A stretch of DNA of 64,000 nucleotides, from assembly GCA_029202385.1 (NCBI GenBank), contig CP119314.1, forward strand, positions 4,448,501 to 4,512,500. Direction: 5' to 3'. The notes beneath the pieces were generated by a model. It was not told the origin of the DNA. It was given only the letters and a program-made list of their open reading frames with translations, and made no database searches. Positions 35,031 through 43,947 of the stretch are shown here, one piece after another. Source of the DNA: Candidatus Sphingomonas phytovorans (lineage in GTDB: Bacteria; Pseudomonadota; Alphaproteobacteria; Sphingomonadales; Sphingomonadaceae). The stretch's first letter is position 1. Each line of letters opens with the position of its first letter. The translations under genes were made by a program, and so were the position numbers.

Positions 35031-35506
35031 CCCAACTCCGTTTCGCCACTCCCGACGATGTCGCCACCATCATGCGCTTCGTGCGCGAGCTTGCCGAGTT
35101 CGAGCGCGAGGCCGACAAGGTCGTGGCGACCGAGGCGCTGCTGCACGAGGCGATGTTCGGCGACCATCCGGCCGTCGAGGCGGTGATCGCGGAGCAGGAC
35201 GGGACGCCGCTTGGCATGGCGCTGTTCTTCCACAATTTTTCGACCTGGACCGGGTGGCGCGGCCTATATCTTGAGGATCTGTACGTGACGCCCGAGGCGC
35301 GCGGACAGGGAGTCGGGGCGGCCTTGCTGCGGCATCTCGCCGGGATCGCGGTCGACCGCGGATGCACGCGTTTCGAATGGGCCGTGCTCGACTGGAACAC
35401 CAGGGCGATCGAGTTCTACAAGGCGATGGGCGCGGTGCCGATGGACGACTGGACCGTCAATCGCGTGTCCGGCACGGCGCTCACCAGGCTCGCGGGGCGC
35501 GGCTGA
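35027..35506 (+). CDS. GNAT family N-acetyltransferase
   Basis: This 159-residue acetyltransferase shows the GNAT acetyl-CoA motif LYVTPEARGQGVGAALLRHLAGIA (about residues 86-109). The upstream LGMALFFHNFSTWTGWRGLYLEDL segment and the final NTRAIEFYKAMGAVPMDDW motif are typical of the spermidine/spermine-N1-acetyltransferase-like subgroup. The acceptor substrate is not known. The ATG overlaps the DMT transporter stop by ATGA. Confidence 0.88.
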   Translation: MTQLRFATPDDVATIMRFVRELAEFEREADKVVATEALLHEAMFGDHPAVEAVIAEQDGTPLGMALFFHNFSTWTGWRGLYLEDLYVTPEARGQGVGAALLRHLAGIAVDRGCTRFEWAVLDWNTRAIEFYKAMGAVPMDDWTVNRVSGTALTRLAGRG

Positions 35507-35516
35507 GGAGAGGCGG

Positions 35517-35876
35517 ATGGCGTTCGACCAGGGGCTGGTTGACTGGATCGCCGAGGCGATGGAGCCGGTCGGTACCGTCACGATGCGCAAGATGATGGGC
35601 GGGGCGACGCTGTATTGTGACGGCACCATCTTCGCGATCGTCTCGGACGAGGGGGCGTGGTTCAAATCCGATTCGGTCAGCGACGCTGAATGGGATGCCG
35701 CCGGGTGTTCGCGTTTCTCTTACGAGATGAGCGAGGGCCGGGTCGAATCGATGAACTACCGCCGCGCGCCAGACGAGGTCTATGACGATGCGGACGAGCT
35801 CAGGCGCTGGGCGTCGCTCGGTCTGGCGGCGGGGCAGCGCGCACCGCGAAAAGCGAAGGCGCGAAAGAAGCGATAA
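35517..35876 (+). CDS. TfoX/Sxy N-terminal domain protein
   Basis: This is a 119-residue protein with the TfoX_N fold: VDWIAEAMEPVGTVTMRKMMGGATLYCDGTIFAIVSDEG, then FSYEMSEGRVESMNYRRAPDEVYDD. It lacks the C-terminal TfoX domain, so it is a short stand-alone member, and a role in competence is not implied. It is the last gene of the coupled run from 34015, with GGAG before its start. The last 77 bases overlap the convergent membrane gene at 35800-36516. Confidence 0.82.
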   Translation: MAFDQGLVDWIAEAMEPVGTVTMRKMMGGATLYCDGTIFAIVSDEGAWFKSDSVSDAEWDAAGCSRFSYEMSEGRVESMNYRRAPDEVYDDADELRRWASLGLAAGQRAPRKAKARKKR

Positions 35877-36516
35877 GCGCCGCGATCAGCAGGGCGACCC
35901 AGGCGATGAGGAACCCGGTCGCCATCCCGTCGCCGGGCATGGTGGCCAGGCCGTACAGCGCAACCAGTCCGCCAAGGCCGATGATCGCACCGAACGCCGA
36001 GCCTGACCGCGGACGGCCGGCGAGGAGGATACCCAGCCCCAACGTGCCTAGCGCCAGCAGGGCGAACTTCACGTGCACTGCCCACCATAAGGGGCCGAGC
36101 AGCGCTGATGTGCCGGGCAGGTCGCGCACGATCGCGTAGAGCAGCCCGTTTTCGATCTGGTCGCTGACGGCCGCGACGAGAAAGGTCGCGATCATTGTCG
36201 TTCGGCCTCTTGGGCGAGATGTGCCTGTGGCGATCGCGGCGAGGATAAGGAAGGCGGTATAACTCGGGATGAAGCCGAGCGTGTCGAGCAGCAGGCCGGT
36301 CTTCTGCGCGGCGACCAGGGACGAGGTGCAGGGCTCGTCGCCGAACAGGGTGGCGACATCGGCCGGGGTGCGGGTGAATTCGAAGGCGACGATCGGGTCG
36401 AGGCCGCCCGTCGGCCCGCACGCGGCCATGCCCGGGATGAGCCCGAACGACGCGGAGCAGATGAAGGCAACGATTCCCGCCGCCGCGCATCCCCTCCAGG
36501 CCGTTCGGGGTGTCAT
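35800..36516 (-). CDS. Integral membrane protein of unknown function
   Basis: This is a 238-residue protein with about six membrane helices: helix 1 near 10-28, further helices around 75-95, 106-128, 140-165, 172-192 and 200-222. Cys residues in the first large periplasmic loop (ACGPTGGL, EPCTSS) may pair. I do not recognise the family. The 3' end overlaps TfoX on the opposite strand by 77 bases, so one of the two reading ends may be longer than functional. It precedes ppa by 7 bases in reverse order and is separate from it. Confidence 0.7.
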   Translation of the reverse strand: MTPRTAWRGCAAAGIVAFICSASFGLIPGMAACGPTGGLDPIVAFEFTRTPADVATLFGDEPCTSSLVAAQKTGLLLDTLGFIPSYTAFLILAAIATGTSRPRGRTTMIATFLVAAVSDQIENGLLYAIVRDLPGTSALLGPLWWAVHVKFALLALGTLGLGILLAGRPRSGSAFGAIIGLGGLVALYGLATMPGDGMATGFLIAWVALLIAALIASFAPSLFAVRAAPPPDRATPSA

Positions 36517-36523
36517 CCGTGGA

Positions 36524-37075
36524 TCATGCCGCGTTCTTGGCCTCTTTAGCGGCCTTCGCTGCTGCGATCGCCTCGATCACGATGCGCCTGGCTTCCTCGG
36601 CATCGCCCCATTGGCCGATACGCACCCACTTCTCGGACTCCAGGTCCTTGTAGTGTTTGAAGAAATGTTCGATCTGCGCGAGCACGATCGAGGGCAGATC
36701 GCCGCGTTCGCCCACGTCCGAATAATAAGGGAAGGTGGTGTCGACGGGCACGCAGACCAGCTTCTCGTCGCCGCCGGCCTCGTCCTCGAGCTTCAGCACC
36801 GCGATCGGGCGCGCACGTACGACGCAGCCCGGCACGAAGGGCGAGCGCGCGATGACGAGCGCGTCGAGCGGATCGCCATCGGGCGACAGGGTGTGCGGCA
36901 CGAAACCGTAATTTGCCGGATAACGCATCGGCGTGTGGAGAATCCGATCGACGAACAGTGCGCCGGATTTCTTGTCGAATTCATATTTCACCGGCTCGCC
37001 GCCGACCGGCACCTCGATGATGACGTTGAGGCTGTTGGGGGGATCGTCGCCGATCGAGATCAAATCGATGTTCAT
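36524..37075 (-). CDS. ppa: Inorganic pyrophosphatase (family I)
   Basis: This 183-residue enzyme hydrolyses pyrophosphate. The metal-binding signature DGDPLDALVIA lies near residue 64-74, with the earlier KYEFDKKSGALFVDRILHTPMRYPANYGFVP segment binding phosphate. The length is normal for the family I enzymes. It is transcribed leftward and is followed by the membrane gene. Confidence 0.97.
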   Translation of the reverse strand: MNIDLISIGDDPPNSLNVIIEVPVGGEPVKYEFDKKSGALFVDRILHTPMRYPANYGFVPHTLSPDGDPLDALVIARSPFVPGCVVRARPIAVLKLEDEAGGDEKLVCVPVDTTFPYYSDVGERGDLPSIVLAQIEHFFKHYKDLESEKWVRIGQWGDAEEARRIVIEAIAAAKAAKEAKNAA

Positions 37076-37172
37076 GTCTGTCCTGGGCTCTCATGGTCGT
37101 TCATCCGGACCGGCCGGAGGCGTGAAAGCCCCGGCAAGCCCGGATCGAGCGGTGTGGGGGTGCCCCTCTCCT

Positions 37173-39083
37173 TTATCTGGCCGTCAGCAGCTTATCGAGG
37201 CCACCCTCGCCGTTGCCGATCTTTTCGAGGCGCGGATAGCGCAGGCCGCCATGATAGTCGATGCTCGCTGACGTGATGCGGTCGCTTGACTTCACCAGCA
37301 GCACGATCGGCTCCTTGCCCGTCTTCGCCGCCGTTACGGCGTCTTTTATCGTCTGGGCCGACCAGGTGGCGCCGTTGATCGCGACGATCGTGTCGCCGAC
37401 CGTCAGCCCTGCCTTGAACGCCGGGCTGTCCCAGATCACGCCGGTGACCGCGCCTTCGTTGTTGAGCGCGAGGCCGAGCGAATAGCTGAGATCGACACGC
37501 TTCGCGGTCATCTCGGCATGCTTGAACGACGGCGTCGGCTCGTCGGTGTAGATCAGCTTGTAGCCGTTGCTGACGAAACCCTGAAGCGGAGCGGGTTCGC
37601 CCGTCTCGGTCGTGCGCTCCTTGAGGAAACCGGCCCAGTCATAGGGCTGGATGCTGTTCAGCGTCGCCGCGACATCGTCGAACGTGTAGGTGACCTGGCC
37701 AAAGTCGCCGTCCTTGCCGCGGAAGAAGGTGCCGGCGAAATCGTCGATCGACTTCGTCCCGCCGGACAGCTTGCGCAGGATCGAATCGACTTCCATCCAG
37801 ACCAGCAGGCCCTCGTTGTAATAATCCTCGGAACGCTGGTTGCTCAGCCAGCCCTTGGGCCGGCGCTGCGAGATGACCGGATCGTTGGTGGTGTCGACCA
37901 GGTTGCGCCATTCGCGCGCCGGGCGGTTGTCGAGGCTCGCCATGATCGAGGCATATTGATCGAGCGTGTCCTGCTTCGACACCAGTCCCGACCGCGCCTG
38001 AAGCACATAGCCCCAGAATTGAGTCTGGCCTTCATAGACCCACAGCAGCGAGCCGCGCATCGGCGTGCGGTAATCGGGCGTCCACAGGTCGGCGCCGCGG
38101 CGGTACTTGCCGTCCCAGCTATGAGTATATTCGTGCGGCAGCAGGTTGCGCGAGCCGGGGCCGTCCTTCCATTTCAGGAAATAGCCGAGCTTCACCCCGT
38201 CCTCGGAGCTGCGGTGATGCTCGAGCCCGATACCGCTCATCTGGTCCGACAGCGACAGCAGGAATTCATAATTGTCGTAATGCTGGGTGCCGAACAGCTT
38301 CACCGCCTGATCGACCAGGCGCTTGTGCGCGTCGATCTGCTCCGGCGTCGCGGCGAGCTCCGCCGCATTGTCGGCATAGACGTTGAGGTTCACCCGCGGG
38401 CTGAGCGCCCAGCCCTTGTAATACCGGCCGGCAAGCACCGGCGAATCGACCAGCACTTCGTAGTTGGTCGGTTCATAGCTGTAGGTCGATCCGACTGCCT
38501 TTGACGGCAGGCCCGACGAGGCGTGCCAGCCATCGGGATATTTGACGGTGGCCTTCACCGGGATCTGGCGGGTGAAATAGCCTGCCGGATAGAGGCTCAT
38601 CGAGTTGAACTGCAGGCGCAGCATCTCGGGCGAGACGACGATCGAGCCTTGGTCGCTCGCGGTGGCGGAGGCGAATTGCAGGTCGACGGTGAGCGTCTTC
38701 GCGCCCGACGGCACGTCGATATGATAGGCGAAGACGTCGACCGGATCGCGCGTCCAGTGAAGCTCCTTGCCGTTCGCGTGGATATGCAGGCCGACGACCT
38801 TGTCCAGTTCGCCGCGCGGCGAGTGCGCGCCGGGCAGCCATTTCGGGAAGAGCAGCACCATCGGCCCGGTTTTGGCGACCGGAATGGTCTCCTTCGTCGT
38901 GAAGATGCCGCGCCTGGTATCGGTCGCATCGATCTCGAGCGTGATCGTGCCCGGATAGGGAATGTCGCGCGCCTCGGGGATGGTGTTCACGAAGGGCACG
39001 GGCTGCGGTTTCGAATTCTCCGCAAGGGCAGGCATTGCGACGGAGGCGAGCAGGGATACGAAAAGGACGCGACGGATCATCAA
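37173..39083 (-). CDS. M61 family glycyl aminopeptidase with PDZ domain
   Basis: This is a 636-residue secreted metallopeptidase. A signal peptide ends near residue 22 (PALAEN). An N-terminal beta domain precedes the catalytic motif LLPHEYTHSWDGKYRRGADLW (HExxH at about 317-321; the third ligand Glu follows in WVYEGQTQFWG). A C-terminal PDZ domain (about 530-620) contains LGLALNNEGAVTGVIWDSPAFKAGLTVGDTIVAINGATW. Family members remove N-terminal Gly or Ala from peptides. Confidence 0.92.
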   Translation of the reverse strand: MMIRRVLFVSLLASVAMPALAENSKPQPVPFVNTIPEARDIPYPGTITLEIDATDTRRGIFTTKETIPVAKTGPMVLLFPKWLPGAHSPRGELDKVVGLHIHANGKELHWTRDPVDVFAYHIDVPSGAKTLTVDLQFASATASDQGSIVVSPEMLRLQFNSMSLYPAGYFTRQIPVKATVKYPDGWHASSGLPSKAVGSTYSYEPTNYEVLVDSPVLAGRYYKGWALSPRVNLNVYADNAAELAATPEQIDAHKRLVDQAVKLFGTQHYDNYEFLLSLSDQMSGIGLEHHRSSEDGVKLGYFLKWKDGPGSRNLLPHEYTHSWDGKYRRGADLWTPDYRTPMRGSLLWVYEGQTQFWGYVLQARSGLVSKQDTLDQYASIMASLDNRPAREWRNLVDTTNDPVISQRRPKGWLSNQRSEDYYNEGLLVWMEVDSILRKLSGGTKSIDDFAGTFFRGKDGDFGQVTYTFDDVAATLNSIQPYDWAGFLKERTTETGEPAPLQGFVSNGYKLIYTDEPTPSFKHAEMTAKRVDLSYSLGLALNNEGAVTGVIWDSPAFKAGLTVGDTIVAINGATWSAQTIKDAVTAAKTGKEPIVLLVKSSDRITSASIDYHGGLRYPRLEKIGNGEGGLDKLLTAR

Positions 39084-39391
39084 GGAGGGCCTTTCGGCAA
39101 AAAGAGAAGATGGGGTGGCTTAATGGGGTAAGGCGCGCCGAGTCCAGCGCCGGGGAACGGCATTCCGTTGGGCATGCCTGAACGGTTGACGATCACGGAA
39201 AATCCCCCGGTCGCTATTTCAGCGCCGGAGGATTAACTTCCCGCCGTTGCTATACTCGGCCTTTTTGTCGGAGCGAGGCCGTCGAGGTGATCGGACTGGT
39301 TGAAGTGCAATAGTAGCGTATCGATAAATATTCGGATGACCGAAGACAAGCGAGCGTAGCGATCAAATCGCGGGCGAAGTGGGGGCGCGTC
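39084..39391. other. 308-base divergent intergenic region
   Basis: This gap separates the leftward M61 gene from the rightward S9 peptidase gene and holds no credible reading frame. It is less GC-rich than its surroundings after 39190. A TGCTATACT sequence at 39248-39256 resembles an extended -10 for the rightward gene. CGGCCT and AGGCCG near 39256-39281 could form a weak hairpin in its leader. Nothing else is recognisable. Confidence 0.4.
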
Positions 39392-41440
39392 ATGAAATAC
39401 GTGATACTGGTTTTTACGGCTTTTGCGTTGCTCGCTTCTGAATCAAATGCTGCCCCGAGCCGGAAGACGGTCGATCCGGCAGATATCGTGAATATGAAGG
39501 GAGTTGGTGGCGCGCAAATCTCCCCGGATGGCGCCTCGATTGCCTATGTGGTGGACGCTGGAGACAGTTCGTCGTTGTGGGTGGTTGGGACAGATCGGAA
39601 AAGTCCCGCCAGGCGATTGGCGGGGGCTGACGAATCCGCGACGTCACCGCGATGGTCGCCCGATGGTCGATCAATCGCTTTTCTCTCGAGCCGCCCCAAT
39701 CCTCATGTGGCGGACGGGACGTTTCGCTTCACCATAGCCAATGCCGACGACCGGATCGACTTTCACGCGAAGGGCGATGCGCCGATAGACTCGGTGGAGT
39801 CGGATGCGTTGCCGGGGCAGCAGATATGGCTGGTTGCGGCGGAGGGCGGCGAGCCTCTTCCCCTGACCAATATCCGCGGCAACGTCAGGAACTTCAAATG
39901 GTCGAGAGACGGCAGGTTTCTGGCCTTCACCCGGAAAGATCAGGAGACCCGGGCCGAGGCGCGCCGGCGGGAGACGCGCCAGGACGGGATCGTTGTCGGG
40001 GAGAGCCCGAAATATAGTCGCCTGTGGCTTTACGATATGTCGACCCATGAGGCTCGACTGCTGACGAGAGGCAATACCAATATCGTCGACTATGACTGGT
40101 CGCCGGACGGGGCGCGCATCGCGGCTACCGTTTCGGAAACGCCGCGTACCGATGATGTCGAAAACCGTCTTTCGGTGATGACGTTCAAGACCGGCATGGG
40201 GCAGGTCGACCAGACCCTTCCCGGTTTTGCCAGCGAGCGCATGATCCGCTGGTCGCCGGACGGCCGCGCGCTTGGCTATATTCAGTTGGCGCCGACGACG
40301 GATACCGGAATCCCCGTTCTCGCCGACCTGGCTTCCGGAAAACGGGTCGTGGTGGGTGGCGGTGCGTTGCTCGGCATTGCGGATATGGTCTGGAACGGAG
40401 ACGGAAAGAGCCTGACAGCCCTGGTGCTGCGGGGCGCGACATATTCGCTTGCCAGGGTCGATGCGGCATCCGGCGTCGTATCCGACCTTGAGCCACTGGC
40501 GGGCGCCGCCGAGAAGATCACGGTCAGCAGCGATGGCCGTAAGATAGCCTTTGTCGAGGAAACGCCGCAGCATCCCGGTGAAGTCTATGTTTTCTCGGGC
40601 ACCACGGCGCGTTCGCTGACAAACGCCAATCCTCAGGTCGCTGCCTGGGACCTGGGCAGCCAGCAGGCTCTCTGCTGGAAAAGCTCGAAGGACGGTCGCG
40701 TCATTCACGGCGTGGTGCTGTTTCCTCCCAACTACGACAGCAAGCGCCGGTACAAGACAGTCGTGCATCTCCATGGCGGCCCGGTGGGTGCATGGACCCT
40801 CGGGTTTCACGGTTCCTGGTATGATTGGGGCCTTGTTCTTGCGTCTCACGGCTATGTCGTGCTGCTGCCCGACCCGCGGGGGTCAAGCGGTCAGGGCCCC
40901 GATTTCAGCGCGGCGAACGACCGCGACTGGGGCAGTGCCGAGTTCCAGGATATCATGGATGGGGTCGATCTTCTGGTGGCCAGGAAAATCGCTGACCCTG
41001 ACCGGCTGGGCATTGGCGGCTGGAGCTATGGGGGCTTCCTGACGGCCTGGACCGTCACGCATACCAATCGGTTCAAGGCGGCCGTAGCAGGCGCAGCGAT
41101 GGGCGATCTGTTCAGCATGGCCACCAGCACCGACATCGCACCGAGCTTCCTGACCCGCTATTTCGGACCGCTCGCTTCGAACCGGTCGCTATATGACGCT
41201 CATTCCCCGGCGCGCTTCCTCGATGATTGCCACACGCCGACCCTGGTCGTGGATGGGGAGGAGGATGCGCGGGTGCCGATCGGGCAGGGTGAGACGCTTT
41301 TCAATGGATTGCGCTTCATGGGCCGGGAAACCAGAATGATTCGCTATCCGCGCGAGGGGCATTTTTTCTCGGAAAGGCCGCACCAGCAGGACTCCCTGGA
41401 ACAGATGCTCGCCTGGTATGATTCGCATCTTGGCAGCTGA
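39392..41440 (+). CDS. S9 family prolyl oligopeptidase-like peptidase
   Basis: This is a 682-residue secreted serine peptidase. A signal peptide ends near residue 21 (ESNAAPS). A beta-propeller of WD40-like repeats (about 30-420) has SPDG motifs. The alpha/beta-hydrolase domain (about 430-682) holds the nucleophile in GIGGWSYGGFLTAW, the Asp in LVVDGEEDARVP and the His in PREGHFFSERPHQQD. Its base composition is slightly more AT-rich and it has more irregular codons than its neighbours, so acquisition is possible but not shown. Substrates are likely short dipeptide-containing peptides. Confidence 0.9.
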   Translation: MKYVILVFTAFALLASESNAAPSRKTVDPADIVNMKGVGGAQISPDGASIAYVVDAGDSSSLWVVGTDRKSPARRLAGADESATSPRWSPDGRSIAFLSSRPNPHVADGTFRFTIANADDRIDFHAKGDAPIDSVESDALPGQQIWLVAAEGGEPLPLTNIRGNVRNFKWSRDGRFLAFTRKDQETRAEARRRETRQDGIVVGESPKYSRLWLYDMSTHEARLLTRGNTNIVDYDWSPDGARIAATVSETPRTDDVENRLSVMTFKTGMGQVDQTLPGFASERMIRWSPDGRALGYIQLAPTTDTGIPVLADLASGKRVVVGGGALLGIADMVWNGDGKSLTALVLRGATYSLARVDAASGVVSDLEPLAGAAEKITVSSDGRKIAFVEETPQHPGEVYVFSGTTARSLTNANPQVAAWDLGSQQALCWKSSKDGRVIHGVVLFPPNYDSKRRYKTVVHLHGGPVGAWTLGFHGSWYDWGLVLASHGYVVLLPDPRGSSGQGPDFSAANDRDWGSAEFQDIMDGVDLLVARKIADPDRLGIGGWSYGGFLTAWTVTHTNRFKAAVAGAAMGDLFSMATSTDIAPSFLTRYFGPLASNRSLYDAHSPARFLDDCHTPTLVVDGEEDARVPIGQGETLFNGLRFMGRETRMIRYPREGHFFSERPHQQDSLEQMLAWYDSHLGS

Positions 41441-41518
41441 TGGCACAATGTTCTCAGCACATTTGCCGTCATCGGCATCGCAATCTCGGTGACCGGGTTG
41501 CTTGCGGCCAAGCCAGCT

Positions 41519-41917
41519 TCATGAGTCCGTCATCGCGTGCTGGCCGATCCAGTCGATGAACACGCGCACGCGCGGCGAAAGCTGGCGATTGCGCGGGTAG
41601 AGGATCGAGACGGGGCAGGGCGGAAGGGGATATTCGGCAAGGATTCGTTCAAGCCGCCCCTCGGCCAGATCGCGTCCGATGCGGAACGGGGGTATCTGCG
41701 CCATGCCGAGACCATGGCTGACGCCGTCGAGGAAGCTTTCAGTTCCGGTCATCGAAAAGGGTGCGGGCATCTTTGTCGTGATTGGGTCTTCTTCGCGGAG
41801 AAAGATGAACGGGCGCAGCGCGCGGGTGGTGAAGGATCGCGGCCCCATCGCATGGTGATGCAGCTTCCCGGGACGCGACCGCCCCTCCCACGAACGGCTT
41901 GAGGTGATGGAAAGAGG
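41519..41917 (-). pseudogene. LysR-family regulator remnant (C-terminal effector domain only)
   Basis: The frame on the minus strand encodes the last third of a LysR substrate-binding domain. SFLDGVSHGLGMAQIPPFRIGRDLAEGRLERIL and the ending LYPRNRQLSPRVRVFIDWIGQ are typical of sphingomonad LysR regulators. The frame opens at a stop codon (41918-41920), with no helix-turn-helix part upstream in any frame. I read it as a truncated gene rather than a small protein. Its ATG at 41848 gives a 109-residue product that would lack DNA binding. Confidence 0.75.
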
Positions 41918-41984
41918 TCACCGCCTCCATTTAGTCTGCACAACAGATCGGCATATGGCGGCCGCTCGATGCCAGGAGGTCGGA

Positions 41985-42236
41985 TTGAAACGATTCGTGC
42001 TCACTCTATTTTCGACATTCGCCATTGCATTTACGGTATTTCCGTTATTTTTTGTCTTGCTGACCTGGCGTGGCGACAGTGAAGGAATCGATGAATTTGT
42101 AGCCTTGGTAATAGTGATGTTTTTTATCCAGTTCATAAGTCCATTCCATTTTTGGGTCATTCCACTGGGAATGGGGTCGCTTGCCGCGACTCTCTGGTGG
42201 CTGGCGAACATAGGTTCGCCTCGGCGCCTTCCATGA
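41985..42236 (+). CDS. Small membrane protein of unknown function
   Basis: I do not recognise a family. From TTG 41985 the frame encodes 83 residues with two helices (about residues 5-22 and 37-70). TTG 41985 is the best start because a perfect AGGAGG lies at 41974-41979, five bases upstream, while earlier in-frame ATGs have no such site and overlap the LysR remnant. Base composition here is visibly more AT-rich than the neighbours. Confidence 0.55.
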   Translation: MKRFVLTLFSTFAIAFTVFPLFFVLLTWRGDSEGIDEFVALVIVMFFIQFISPFHFWVIPLGMGSLAATLWWLANIGSPRRLP

Positions 42237-42346
42237 AACGCAGATGGACTCGGCCGGCCGTAGCATGCTTCCCTGGTGCAAGCATCGCGCCGATAATGTC
42301 GGCTATTGGGAAAAGAAGACACTCGCGGTGAGTCAACGCCGGACTA

Positions 42347-42757
42347 TTATTCGGGCTTTGCTTGCCTGTCATTGGCCGCACTGTTGAGCAGCGCGGCAGC
42401 GGCAGTCTCTACGGGGAGCTTGCTCTCCGATACGATGGTTTCGAGCAGCCGAAGCGCCACAGGATGAAGATCGGCCGTGTCGATAACGATGGCTTCGGGC
42501 AAAGTCGTAGGAGGCACAGGCCGAGAGAAGGTGATCATCTGCGCGGCAAGGTTAAGCTTGGCTTTGCGCCCTAGGGACAACCACGCACGGGCTTGAGAAT
42601 GGGAAGGTGCATTGGACCACCATTGGCGGCTGACCGCGCCCGATGCTGACGATGGCAGAGGCCGGCCGATAAGGTCCTCGATCTCCTTGAAGGATAGGCT
42701 GACCGCTCGATCGCCTCTGGCTGCGAGAAAGTCCCGCAAGGGTAAATAATGATACAT
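42347..42757 (-). CDS. Probable DUF7662-like protein, function unknown
   Basis: This 136-residue protein begins YHYLPLRDFLAARGD. It contains the pattern LSFKEIEDLIGRPLP, then WWSNAPSHSQARAWLSLGRKAKLNL, a pattern I associate with the DUF7662 family; the second half is an additional unrecognised helix-rich part. The pattern recognition is from memory and should be confirmed. It lies in a small accessory region, with an inverted repeat (42769-42796) immediately upstream of its start and a GGAG ribosome site before the ATG. Confidence 0.6.
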   Translation of the reverse strand: MYHYLPLRDFLAARGDRAVSLSFKEIEDLIGRPLPSSASGAVSRQWWSNAPSHSQARAWLSLGRKAKLNLAAQMITFSRPVPPTTLPEAIVIDTADLHPVALRLLETIVSESKLPVETAAAALLNSAANDRQAKPE

Positions 42758-42768
42758 GATTGCTCCGT

Positions 42769-42796
42769 AAATGCTACAAAAGAATACGTAGCATTT
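42769..42796. promoter_or_regulatory. Inverted repeat AAATGCTAC-N10-GTAGCATTT, candidate operator
   Basis: Nine-base perfect arms AAATGCTAC (42769-42777) and GTAGCATTT (42788-42796) flank an A-rich 10-base centre. The site lies 12 bases upstream of the DUF7662-like start on the minus strand, where a promoter is expected. The arms are AT-rich in an otherwise GC-rich genome. No regulator of known specificity is adjacent. Confidence 0.5.
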
Positions 42797-42904
42797 TAGA
42801 GCATGTCAAGCCGCGGGCTTGGCCGGGCGGGACATTGCTTTGGGCGCGAAAGCAGCCGTTGGCGCAGCGAGGGATCTGCAAAATAGGTACTCTGCTCTCC
42901 CGCC

Positions 42905-43933
42905 TCAGCCGGCACCCCACAGGCTGGCTGGCACCATGACCTCGCCGTCCTTGTAGAGGCTCGCGGCGAGGGGATCGTCGGCGAGGAACCAGGGGCCGTC
43001 GAGATCGACCACGTCGCAAAGCTGGGCGAGGACGAAGGCGGGCGCGGCCGCGAGAGTCGTGCCGGCCATGTTGCCGACCATCACCTTCAGGCCGAGCCGC
43101 CGGGCGTGATCGGCCATCAGCAGCGCCTCGGTCAGGCCGCCGCATTTGTCGAGCTTGATGTTGATCACCTGGAAACGGCTACGCTGGGCGTCGATCTCGG
43201 CCAGGTCCTGGACGCTCTCGTCGGCGGCGAGCGGGATCGGCGAGCGCCAGCCGTCGAGCAGTGCCTCGGCGCCGCGCCTGACCGGCTGTTCGAGCAGCGC
43301 GACATTCTGGTCGCCCAGCATCGCGACGAGTCCGTCGAGATCGTCGCCGTCATAGCCCTGATTGGCATCGACCCCCATCCAGACGTGCGGCCGCGCGGCG
43401 CGCACCACGCGAACCCGCTCGGTATCGGCGGCGAGATCGCCCTCCAGCTTGAGCTTGATCGCCAGGGCGGTCGGCAGGCCCGCCAGCCGCTGCTGGATCA
43501 CGGCGGGGTCGTCGGCGGGCAGGGTGAAGGTGGTGACGCGCGGCCTGGGCGGGCCGACTCCGGCGAGCTTCCACACCGGCTCGCCGCTGCGCAGCGATTC
43601 GAGTTCCCACAAGGCGCAGTCGAGCGCGTTGCGGGCGCCGCCGGCGGGGAGCAGGTCGCGGAGGCCCTGCCGGTCGATCCCCGCCTCGATCGCCTCGCGG
43701 CACCGTTCGATCTCGCTTTCCATATGGGCGGGATCGTCGTCCAGATAATAGACGCCGGCCGCCTCGCCCCGGCCTGCATACTCGCCGTCCGAGAGAGTCG
43801 CGGTAACCGCGGGCATCGCTTCGAACAGATAGCCGGAAATGCGGAATGGCTCCCGCATCAGCATCGCGTCGCGGCGATGGGTGAGCGAGAGCGGGCGGGC
43901 GAGCGTGATCGGGGCTTCCATGCCGCGTTCCAT
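42905..43933 (-). CDS. Dipeptide epimerase (enolase superfamily)
   Basis: This 342-residue enzyme belongs to the mandelate racemase/muconate-lactonizing group and resembles L-Ala-D/L-Glu epimerases, which act on murein-derived dipeptides. It shows LAIKLKLEGD (catalytic Lys pair near 155), metal ligands in MGVDANQGYDGDD, LLEQPV and PLAADESV near 235, and the second Lys region INIKLDKCGGLTEALL near 258. The start is uncertain: ATG 43933, 43921 or 43969. The operator palindrome at 43948-43970 argues against 43969. Confidence 0.83.
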   Translation of the reverse strand: MERGMEAPITLARPLSLTHRRDAMLMREPFRISGYLFEAMPAVTATLSDGEYAGRGEAAGVYYLDDDPAHMESEIERCREAIEAGIDRQGLRDLLPAGGARNALDCALWELESLRSGEPVWKLAGVGPPRPRVTTFTLPADDPAVIQQRLAGLPTALAIKLKLEGDLAADTERVRVVRAARPHVWMGVDANQGYDGDDLDGLVAMLGDQNVALLEQPVRRGAEALLDGWRSPIPLAADESVQDLAEIDAQRSRFQVINIKLDKCGGLTEALLMADHARRLGLKVMVGNMAGTTLAAAPAFVLAQLCDVVDLDGPWFLADDPLAASLYKDGEVMVPASLWGAG

Positions 43934-43947
43934 CACATGGATGCGTT

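Noticed and set aside
39248..39256. TGCTATACT considered as a firm promoter for the S9 peptidase
   Set aside because: It fits an extended -10, but no -35 is at the right distance, so it is mentioned only as a possibility.
41739..41943. Short minus-strand frames upstream of the LysR remnant considered as its N-terminal half with frameshifts
   Set aside because: Their translations lack a helix-turn-helix and any clear LysR domain continuity, so the gene is taken as truncated, not only frameshifted.
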